64,000 nucleotides of DNA from Notamacropus eugenii (lineage: Eukaryota; Chordata; Mammalia; Diprotodontia; Macropodidae). Below, in pieces: positions 47,701 through 59,700 of this stretch (the first letter of the stretch is position 1; every line of letters starts with the position of its first letter). Made by a program: the position numbers and the translations under genes. Location: the NCBI RefSeq assembly GCF_028372415.1, contig NC_092875.1, positions 190,865,522 to 190,929,521 of the forward strand, written 5' to 3'. The notes beneath the pieces are model-generated. The model did no database searches. It had not been told where the DNA came from and saw only the letters and a list, made by a program, of their open reading frames with translations.

Positions 47701-50700
47701 GCCCTGGGGTACACAGCTTGTAAATATCTTGGGTCAGATTTGAACCTAGTTCTTCCTGATAAAATCAAAGCTCTATTCACTGTACCACCAGTTAGGGAAA
47801 TAGACTAGATCTTTAAGATTCCTCCAAGCTATGTAGCCTACATGGAATGAAAACAGATCTTAAAAGGTTGGGGAGGAAAGTAAATGGTGATCCATACCAA
47901 CTCCTCTCCAAAGGAACTCTTAAAAGTCATTAAAATCATTAAAAATGCCATCCACATCCAGAGAAAGAACTATGAAGTCTGAACACAGAATGAAGCAGAT
48001 GACTTTCTCCTTTGTTATGTTTTATCTCATAGTTTCTCCCATTCGTCTTAATTCTTCTATGCAATGTGACTAATGTGAAAATGTGTTTAATAGGAATGCA
48101 TGTGTAAAATCTATACAAGATTGCGTGCTGTCTTTGGGACAGAGGGGGAGAAAATCTGGAACTTATGGAAGTGATTGTAGAAAATTAAAAACAAATAAAT
48201 TCATAAATCTGGGGGGAAAAAGAGATTAAAAAAATCGATCTGAATGCCATACGTTTTAAGTAAACATGGCTTATTGGTTGTTTACTGCTGACTTCTGCAA
48301 TTTAGATTCTAGAGAACTGGCAGTAAAAGCATGAAGATATTATATTGTATTTTATCATACAAAAGGATTTTTATAATACACGCTCTTCATGTATTATTTT
48401 TCCATTAGAAATGCTGTTATCATTTGCTAAACTGAGTATTCCTTTACTGGGAGGGGAATAATGTTTAGCAAAATGCTTGAATGTGTTTAGGGTTAAATCA
48501 TAGCCAGATATATAAATCTGTCAGGTACATCTAGATTCAAACGTATGAGAAACATGAGAATAGTAGCTAAATTAGGTTCTCTAAAATGTAAATGTACTTA
48601 AGAGCTACTTTTATAATTTTTCAAGTACATGTTTATTAGGCAAAAGACCATGGTATCATAAATTAAAGTAGACATTAGCTGCAGTCCTTACTTGGAAAAT
48701 CTTGTGGAGTGGAATCTAACATGTTGATGTCAAACTACTCAGGTTATGTGCAAGCCAACTTAGAATTCCCCTAGTAATCCAACCAAACAGACAAAAAACA
48801 GACAAAAAAAAGACACAAAAACAAAAAGCCCATACAATAAAGATAGCCTTGGGAAAACTAGGCATCAACACAAGATGAAAGACAGGGTCACACCATTACT
48901 TAAAAATCACAGTACACAGTAATACACATATAGTAAACCACTTTTTCATAACTAAAATAAAACCACAGCTAATAACAATAACCTTAGAGGAAAAGAAACC
49001 AACACTTGTCTTCCCCATTTCTTAATCTAAGAGCAAATAAAGAGGACACCAGAATAGACATATTAGTTAATATAATCCTAATAAAAATCCTAGCATTAGT
49101 TTTTTTCAATGTCAGTTTCTCTCTTTTTTTTTTGAGAGCAGAAGGAATTGGGAAGGTAAGGACAGAAGTTGAAGTCAAGAAGAAAGTTATGCTTCAACAG
49201 GTACTGGAGAGGAATTTAAAACAGCAAATTTTAATACCAATGGCCAACACTTAACAGTTTTTAAAAACCAAAATGATTATTTGCATTTATTTGCTCAGAG
49301 ATAAAATTATTTAAAAATCAAATCCTAGATTAGCAGACAGGACAGAAAATCAGAATAAGACAAGTTTCCTGATATTCTCAAAGTGCCTTAAAAACTTAGG
49401 AATAATTAAACTATGCAGGTGTCAAGCAATGCAAACAATTTAAGTTTTTAAAGATCTAGTCCTCATTCACGTAATGATAAACAAATTTAAACATTTAATC
49501 TACAATTGGAATTTAAGTATTCATTTGAAAATAACTGGAATTTATAGTATACATTTAAAAAAACATTTTCTTAGAAACAGTTTTAATAACTTACAGAACT
49601 TTTATCAAAAGAAAAACTGATACACAAAAGTATCAATTGATACATCAAAAGTAATCTGGACTAAAAAATAGAGGTTATGCTTTTTTACTTCTAACTCAAG
49701 TACTTTTAAGTAACTTGCTTCTCTATCATCTGCTAGGCTCCCAAATAAAGTCCAATTTCTTTGGCATATGAGGCCCTTTATCATCTGGCCTGAATGTGCC
49801 TTTCCAAACTTTTCTCCCATTATTCTCATACTTAAATTCTACACAAGTAAATCTGGATCATTCCCAAAATATATCTTGCACTTTTTTCTGTTGGTGCCTT
49901 TGCTTAATGCCTTTTTCTGGTAGTCCTCTTGTGAAATCAAGATTCATCTTTTTAAAGACTACCTCTTCCACAAAGCTTTCCTGGATCATCCCAGAGAAAA
50001 GTGTTCTCTCCCTCCAAAAAGAACTTCCTTGTACCACATATACAGCACATACCGTCTCTTACATGTAATTCCTTGAGATCCTCACAATGTGGTCCTGTAC
50101 ACAACCATTAAATAATAGTATTTGTTGAATGAAGCTGGAATACTAAATTAGAAATGAAAACGGGTTGCTTATTCTGGATGGATATTTTCTTAAGCTAAAT
50201 CGGTTCTAATAATCCAAAGGAAAAATGTCAGAAAAATTTGTATAGTTCAGAACACCTCTAACCTTTAAACAAGTATTTAACACGGTCTAAAGATGTTTGC
50301 TAGCAAAGTTCATGAACAGAAATAAGATAAAACAGTAAGAAAAAATTTGTAATTCTCATGGGGCAGGGGATGAAGATCTGCATTTTTAAGTTGTTGGCTC
50401 GTTCTTTTAAAAAAAAAAAATGCTGCCAGTACCTTCAATTAGCTTCTCCCAAAAATTGGAAATATTTTTTGGTGTGCCACAGGTAAACAGATTAGACTGC
50501 ACACGCACTACAACTTCAGACAGTCCAACATTCAAGACCAGTCACTAAATTATTAGGAAAAATATATATATACGTATACATATTCCATCTGTCTGATACC
50601 TTGAAGGAACAGAAACAGAGGAACAAAACATTACTTTTTGAAGGAAGGCCAAAAAAACTGGGCGGAGCTTACCTATCTTTTATAGGCAGCAGGGCTCTTG

Positions 50701-53700
50701 AAGGAGGGTCTCCAAAAAAGACGCCTGTCACAGAGCCAGATTCCTGTCCTCACCGCAGAAAGGTTGTACTGGGTTGAACAGATGAATAAAATATAAAATT
50801 AGCTTTCAATAGACTACTTTTTAAAATACTTTGTCTTAGAAACCCAGAGTGGGTATCTGAAAATTACATTAAATGAAAATGTATTAAAGGCCTGTTGTGC
50901 TTGAAGAAAATAGCAAGAACAATTTCTTGTTCAAAATTAATAGAAATTTGTTAAAAAAAAAAAAAAAAGACCTTAAGCAGGTTGAATTACGCTAAGTAGA
51001 TATAACAGTGAAGTTCCAATTTTGCCTGCCAACAAAGTTTCAATGGTCCAGAAAAGTTCCATGACTCATAAAATATGGAAATCATGAGCTTCAGAAGCCA
51101 AAAACAACAATCCCTTGATGGCAACTTTAATGGCCAATAAAATGAGAATGCTCCAATCTCAGTTTCAAGAAAGAGGAAAGGGTGCGAGGGAGAACCCCTG
51201 TAGGGGATGGTGTTTACTTCAATTTATAAAAAATTTCAGGACATTTTCATCTGGATGCAGTACCTCAAACTCAGTACATCCAATTACACCCGATTTCCCT
51301 CCCAAACAGCTCTTCCCTCTGACTTCATTCCTTCTATCTGTGGTACTACTTGGTTTCTCAGGTTTATAACATTGAGATTTTCTCTATTACTATATTTTTA
51401 AAAAACAGCTTACATTTATAGAGTGCTATGAAGGTTTGCAAAGCTTACAAGCATTTAAGCGTTAATTATACAATCTTATGGAACAGATACTCTAGATATT
51501 AATATTCCCATTTTACCGAAGAGGAAACAGGCTCAGGGAATGACTTGCCCATGGTCACACAAGCTATTAAATGTAGAAGAGAGAATCTGAACCCAGGATT
51601 TTCTGTCTCCATAATTAGGGCTCTAATACACCATGATGCTTTTCTCTAATCCTTCCTTTTCCCTGACCTCTCATATGCAGTATTAAAAAGCCTAATGAAC
51701 TCTTAACTCCACCATTTCTAGCATCTGTCCTTTCTTCTCTATTCTCAGTGTCACCACTCTAATATAGGTCCCTCATTACCATCTGGATTATTGCAACAGC
51801 TTCTTAAACATGTCCTTCTCTCTTTCCCCACTTCCTCTTCCTCTAGGTCACTGCTCCAATAAACTTTCTCATGAACAGAACACACTCTTCTTTATTCAAA
51901 AGCTCCCAAAAGTCCAAGTTTAGATTCCACTAAATAGAGTACTCCAGGCTCTCTTTAAATTGTCTCCATTCTGATCTTAACTCATGTCATTCCCCTTCAT
52001 GCATTCCAGACAAACAGTTTCTCTCTCAGTATCTTTAATCTTTCATTCAGGTGCTCCGAGACTGAAATGTGTTCCCTTCCATCTTTTTACCTGTTAAATT
52101 TCTTTCCATCCTTTAAAAGTTAGTTCAAATATCACTTCAATAAAGCTTCCCTTGATCCTCTTGGCTGGTAAAGACCACCCCCCTTAGATATCACATAGGA
52201 TTTTGTATTTCTGTAACACTATACTTATGTTCTATTGCATACTATAGTTATCTGTGTGGATGTCTTATTTCTCTACTACACTGGAAGTTATCCATGTTAG
52301 GACAGTGTCCTGTACAAAACAGGTACTTAATATTGTAGCATATTATTTGCATTATAACATTGTGGTCGTACAATATTGTAAATATTGTAAATATTGTATA
52401 ATATCATCTTAGGAGACTGATTCAGGTTTTCCAAAGTTTGATCTGAATAGCATAAATCACTTCCAAGCCTCCTAGGACTCCTTGTCCATAGATTTATTAA
52501 TCTATTACAGGGGCAAACAACCTTGGCAATAGCTGGTAATACTCTTTCTCACCAGGCATGTCCCTTCCCATCCCTCCATCATTTTTTAGGCTTACTAATG
52601 GGTACTCCTTATCCTTAATGGTGACAATGACAGATAAAGAGATGTACCTACTGGTATTAGAAAATCTGAGACAGATTTCAATCTTAACGGTTCCAGATCA
52701 ATTAAATTATTTTAGTATATGAAATCTAAAGGTGGTAGGTCCTCCTTAGTTGGTTATATGGTAACCTGACAGATTTCAGAATAGTTTCATGGAAAACTAA
52801 ACAATACTTCTCCCACAAGTTCCCATGACCTCTTAAATCTCTTTCAAACATTTAAATGTTATGTTTTAATCTATAAAGTAGTATATGGTATCCTCTGGTG
52901 AATCTGAGAATATATTTCTTCCATAAAGTTCCATGACAGTTGAGATGCTTTTGCTAACTGGTTACATAATATTGTTTTTTGATATACATACATACATATA
53001 TGTGTGTGTGCATATTACTGATTCCAGAGAACAAAGTGAGGAATTAAATACCATAAAAATGCATTTTACCTCTTCTTCACTTTCTTTATCTTCCTCCTCT
53101 GAAGAGTCTTTTTCTTTTTTTTCATCTTCACTACTAGATTCATCTGAAAGAATTTCAGGGCATTTAGTGCGCTTAGTCTTCCTTGACATTCCAGAGCTGC
53201 TCCGTTCCTTTTTACTGCCTTTGCTTGGTGTTTTTTTTGATTTTGGCAACGGCTGTGTAAAATAAGATGTCATAATAAAAAACAAATACAAATACCCCAA
53301 TTCCAAAATATTAAATACTTTATTTCATAAAATTCAACTTTACTAATATTACTGGTACTGGTACTGTGATTTCACTGGTCCAGGTAATTCTTTAGGGTCC
53401 TGTACCAAATGCAGGCTGCACTTTCCCTGCAACTTACAGTCTTGCTTACAGAACTGAAAGATTATTTGCCTAAGGTCCCACAGCTAGTATAGTCAGTCAC
53501 AGGAAATGAATTTGACTCCAAGGCTAGTTCTCTATCCACTATGCCACTGTTTCTCAATTTTACTATCATTAAAAAATTCAAAAAGGGGGTGGAAGGGAAA
53601 AGGTTATCTCTCAGGAAAAGACTTTGCTTGCTTTGAACACAAAATATATCTCTGTGCAGCAATTTGCACAGATATAGTTTTGAGTTTAAATTATGCTTCT

Positions 53701-56700
53701 CTCAAATTCAGAAAGTTCTTTAACTTTACTCTTAATTTATATTCCATCTAGGAGACCTGAAAAACCTTATTTATCTCAACTAGTATCAACCCTTCACATT
53801 AGTGCTTCAAATAACTATCCTAATACAGGAATGTTAGCTCAGACACCATATTCCACACCACCCTGCCATCTGACCTTGTCATAAAACTGAAGGCCAGATT
53901 GTCACTGTGACTACACTTACGCAGCCTGGTTATAATGATCAGTAACAGGCTAGAGTTAAATTGACAACTAATTCTTTGCTCACTCAACACCAAAAGCAAA
54001 TGTGACTAAATGAACTCTAATTTCCCTTCTAGGAAATAAAGATTTGTTTGAGAAACACCAATTCTGATTTTAGAGGACTCTAAAAATCCATCTTAAACAT
54101 TTACTAGCTGTGTGACTCTGGACAAGTCACTTAACTCTATTTGCCTTGGTTTCCTCATCTGTAAAACAAGCTGGAGAAGGAATGGGCAAATCACTCCAGT
54201 ATTTTTGCCAAGAAAACCCCAAATGGGGTCATGAAGAGTCAGACATGACTGAAAACTCAACAAAAATTCACCTAACATTTATTCACTCCATTTTATACAC
54301 TCTGGATGTGAGTCATAATTTGTATAAAAGGTATACCATCACCAGGCTATCCTTTAATAAATGCAGGAATTGTGGTCAATGTTTCTAAACTCCAACAAAG
54401 AATTCTGAGAATGTTAAAAGTGATCAAAGAACACAAATCTAGTTGCTTTGCTATGTCAATAACTAATTAAGACATGTTTTAATTTAGAAATGCCAAAGAT
54501 TCCAATCATCAGAATGGCTGAAAAAAAATCATGATTTCATTACTTTATCCACTTATTTTAAATTCTATTTTAGTAGTGCTTTTCTCATTTTGAATTTTAA
54601 ATCTAGAATACGCTCATTTTTTGGATCAAATTCTATGATAATTTTCTTCAATCCTACCCTTGGACCAGACCCAGGATTTCGTCAGTGTACAGAAGTTCCA
54701 CAATAGAAATTCTGGCCAATGATATGTATTACCAATTCCTTTGTAAATTAGTCTTTGAGTGATTAAAGGTCTGTTATCTTCCTGACTTCAAGATCAACCC
54801 TCTATTTGTTTATATTTACTCTCCTGATAAAATCATGCTTGGATTCAGAGCCATCTTAAGTACTATGATTTCCTAGTTTGTCAACTTAGAAACACTATCT
54901 TCCCCGTTTCCTTTCCCCCAGTGTTTGTTGGGATCCTCTGACTTAAAACTTATGATTTTAGCAACTATTTTGCATAAATATTATTTTCTGAATCTGACCC
55001 AAACAGTATAGTCACTACCCAATCCCACCTCCTTGAGACAGGTTAGGGTGCCGACCACCCCATTTCTGCCACATTTTGAAATTATCAAACTTTACCAGCC
55101 AATGAGCCCAACCAAGAGAACTTCCCTAAAGACTTCCTTGTACAATATTCCTCAATAGTGAAAGCAGATGAAAGGACTCTACAAATTTACACAGGAAAAA
55201 AGCAGAATCTGAGCCACAAGCAAAATACACAGATTACAGGGAGGAGGAAAATTTCACAGACTGACTGTGCAAGAGTTTCAGGTAGATTTTAAAAATGAAA
55301 TGAAAAGCACGGTGCAAAATCCAGTCTATATATTTTCTTAAACATTAGTTCCTGATAGCACAGTATTTTGCCTGATATCAACAAGAGGAAATAATTGTCG
55401 AATGACGTCCTCAGCTACATTGGAAAAGAAAAATAAAAAGAATGTCAATGTCAATACAGTGAGATGAGAAATGATCAGATGTTTCGGGCAGACTAGTGAT
55501 CAACTTTAGTACATGAAATTCAGAACAAATACAGGTACAGACATATCAAAAGGTTGGAATGGCACAATAATAGTTGATCTATGGACTACATAAAGCATTA
55601 CGAGCTCCCTTCTACAATGGAGAGTCATGTTAAATAAAATCTCCGCACAACATTCTCTTAAATAGTTGTGCAACAAAAATACCTCTCTGGAGAAGGAATC
55701 ATTTCTACTTGCTCTCAACTTCTGCTTAACCAAAGGGCCAAGCCTGGGCAAAGTTAGGAAGTCTATTTGTTTTCAATCCACAGCTTTCTCTATATTCAAT
55801 TCCTACTAAAGTGCTCTAAAACTTGAATCAGGCAATACTATTGTGGTTTCTCTTTATTTCTATTAAGAAGCAAAAGGCTTTTTCTTTAGGCTTTAGTGAG
55901 TATATGGGCCTATATGGAAGGAGGGTGTAAAAAAGGGGTGGAGATAATTCTGAAATTACATAAGGCTTACTTATCTTTTATCAAAGGAAAACTTATTTTG
56001 GTGTTTTTAGGTGACGAGAATAGGAGTAAAAAGGAAGGATCCATGATCTTTCCTCTGTTGTCCTGAGGAGGCAGGTAGAAAAATGCACAAGGCTAAGTCT
56101 TTGTGGCTGCCAGGAAGTAATCTATATGGGACCTTCTTCACTGATTCTGTAGAGAATTCAAAATCCATCCTTTAATATATGACCCATGATTCAAACTCTG
56201 CCCTAACAGCACATATCAAGTCATTTCCCTGAACCCAACCCAATTCTTCCCCATTTTACCACTGAAATTTTATATATTCTATATTTTCTGGCACATAACA
56301 TTAAAAAAATATTTAAGTCACCCTCACTTTCTCTGTTTAGATGAACACAAACTCTCCATAATAGAGATATTACTCTACTGGTACCAATATTGTTTTAATT
56401 AAAGATTATGGAAAAGCAAATTTTGAAAAATTGAGAAAGAAAAAATGCTCACCTTGCCAGAAGGCTTTGGATGCATTAAGAAATTCAAGATCCTGGTTAC
56501 CAACTCACTATTTATGCCTGATCTCTCCAAATCAAGAACTTCACAGATGCTCTTTAACATAGCATTCCTAAATCTAAAAGGAAAAAAATGTAACAGATTG
56601 TGAATATATAAAAAATCATAATGAGTATATTAAAATTTTTCTACCAAAAACATACATGAACGAAATAGCAAAACAGAAATTTCCAATGATGTTTTTTTTT

Positions 56701-59700
56701 TTTGAGGTAAGAGGAGATATTTAAATTCAAGATCCAAATAGATGATGTTGAAGCAAACAAAAAAAAATGTGCATATTTAATAGGTATGCAAAACTTCTAC
56801 ATACCCAGAGACTTTATGAAAGCCATTAAAATAAAAAGATTTAACTCAAAGCAGAGTTAAAATTAGTATCTGCTGTTTTAACACAAACTTTACTATAATT
56901 TAAAGACAGGTTTATTTTTCTCCAACTGTTTTTATGTATGTCTGCATTCCATCAACTGTGACCCCAATGTTTCATAAATGGCATGATGGCCTTTTGTGCT
57001 CGAAGGCCACATCAAGAGTGTACACGCCCTGGCAAGCACAGTGTAACTACAAGGGTTTCTGGCTTGTTTGTACTCACTAAGTATGCCATGATAAATGTAG
57101 TATTACTGAAATTACCAAGAAAAACAAAAACTAAAATACAGAGAGAGGCAAAAGTTCAGTATTAGGAGCACTGAATTTGGAAGTCAAAAAGAGACTGTTT
57201 CATACCTAATATTTATTAGCTATGTGACCATTCATAAGTCATCACACTTTTATAAATAGATGGCAATAAGATCAACTACTTCTCTCAAGTTGCCCTGAGG
57301 AAAGTACTTTGAATGCTGGAATAGTATATATGTGAGCCATTAACAATTCAGGAAGGTTACTTCACTTAGAGAATGAGCATCTACCTTCTCTTCTGTTTCA
57401 GCTTATAAAAATGGCTATTACAGAAGATACAGTAAACTAACAATTGTGAAATCAAGCCACACCTTTGTATTTAGGGGGAAAAAATTACTTTTAGATAAGA
57501 GCACAAATTTTTTGAAGCTAAAAGCACGCCAATCAAGACATATTATGTATTTACCAAGACTGTATATTTATAAATATAACTTACTTTTTCAACATTTCTT
57601 CCTTTTTTTTATATTGGTCACTTCCTTTTTCGAATGGAAAGCCACTGAACTGACCCACATTCTTCTTCAGAGAAGCTACCTAAAAATGTTTCTCTCATTA
57701 ATTAATATTGTAACTTCCCAAGTAGACTTTTCCTAAGTATGGGAGAGAAATTGCTAATACTTGAAAACACCTTTTTATTTACATATGCTTTCAGGTGTTC
57801 ACTTTGAACTTTTATTTGCTACTAATATGTGAACACTGCAAATGACTCATCATTTTGGATGAAAAGCTATACAATGTCAAGTTGCTGCCCAAGTCCTTGG
57901 AAAAACAAAAACTTTTATTTTACTCACCCTCCCCCACCTTTCTCCCCAATCAAATGTTCTCAAGCACATTTAAACCAATTATATTATAACATTATAAGAA
58001 CCCTTCTCCCTCACGGGTACAACATGTAACATAAGAACAAAGGCATCATCTGAGGATAAATGGAGGAGGAAGGAGGGAATCAGGACCATTCAACTCAAGA
58101 TGTACCCCATTTTACAAAATGGATGAGTTCTGAAGTTGTGCACAAAACAAATATTTTAACTGCATGAAGTTTATTTAAAAGAATCCTAGAGAGAATTCTT
58201 TTATAAAGTTAACAACCATTACTCAATTTACTCTTAAAAAATAAAATCTCATGCAAAATACAGCAGTACTGATGTAAAAAACACCCTGACTTGGAAAAAG
58301 GTGTAACAAATTCTAATAATAAAATCTTGATATCACTAATCAAATGAATATTGAATTTTACCTTGAGGTACAGAACACACAGTTAGCTTTAGCTTATTAT
58401 TGGCCAACACCCACAAAAAGTCAAGCTATAACTTTATGTCTGAGCTAAATGAGGTAGAAATGGTGCAAAAGAAATAATAGTGGACCAGGAGCCATAAGAG
58501 ATGGATGTTTTGCTTTTCTGTTAGCTGTGTTAGCCAGATAAACCACAATGAATCTCATTGGGCCTTATTATATGTATATGACAAAGATCTCAAAGGTCTC
58601 TTTCAGTTTTAAAAATCTGTAATCCAAACCAGCAAATATCTCCTGAACATTAACATCTACTGTACTGTGTTCAGTTTTCAGGGTATAATTTTAGGAAGGA
58701 CATCAGCAAACTGGCGCACATCCTGGGGACAAGATGGTAAGAAGATTAGAGAGACATCATGGACTGGGTAAAGGGAGTGAGAATGTTTAGCCCCAAAGAA
58801 GAAGAAAATTCAGGGGGCACATGATAGCTATTCTCAAATATTTAAGGAGGTGTCATGGAAGTATTAGACTTATTTAGATTAATTCCAGAGGGCTGAAGTA
58901 GGAGCAGTGGTGAAAGTCGAAAAACGGGCTGACTTAGGATTGATATAATGAAAAACTTAACAATTAGAGAAACCCAAAGGAAAATGGACTGTCTTTTGGT
59001 TATGCACTAAATGAAGTTCTTTAAGGAGAGCCTGAGGATGCTGTAGAGGGAATTATACATTGGATTAGATTATCTCTGAGGTCCTTTTCAAGGTGAACAT
59101 TCTGTGATGCTGCCTACCAAGTACAAAATACTGAGCTAAACACCAGCTAGCTTTGAAGTATCTCTGAAATACTTCAATAAACACGCTAAATATCAGAAGT
59201 CTAAAATAATCCTTACTGTGCCTGGCCTGTTGTAAAGTAGTTTATGAAGATTTCTAAGTTCATCAGTTTTCTTCTTACTTAGAAAGAAGTGTATTCTTTC
59301 AATTTCACAAAGTTTCTGTCCCTTTCCTGTAAAAAGAATAAAGTGAAAAAGTTAAAGAAATCTCACTTCCATTATAAGTTTAGCTGAAAAATTATATAGT
59401 ACTTTATTTTATACAAAACTTCAAACAAAATTTTTAATAAATTGTCCAGTTCATATAGACAATTTAAATAGTTTCTACCTTCAACTAATTTGTAGGAAGG
59501 AATGAGACAAGTTTCAGAATCATATTATATAAATCATATTAAATATAAATTATATATGCATCATGCAAAAAATAAAAAAGCAACTTAATACTGACATAAC
59601 ATAAATCTGATTAAGTATATGAACTATGCAAAGATATTATTTTAAAAGATGTTTGCTCATGTAGATTTACTTTTCGGGAAGTACGTGTAATGAGAATATC

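Noticed and set aside
56453..56567. DEK exon starting at 56567
   Set aside because: This acceptor would delete the conserved Phe-Arg; starting at 56573 restores it. Kept only as a possible alternative site.
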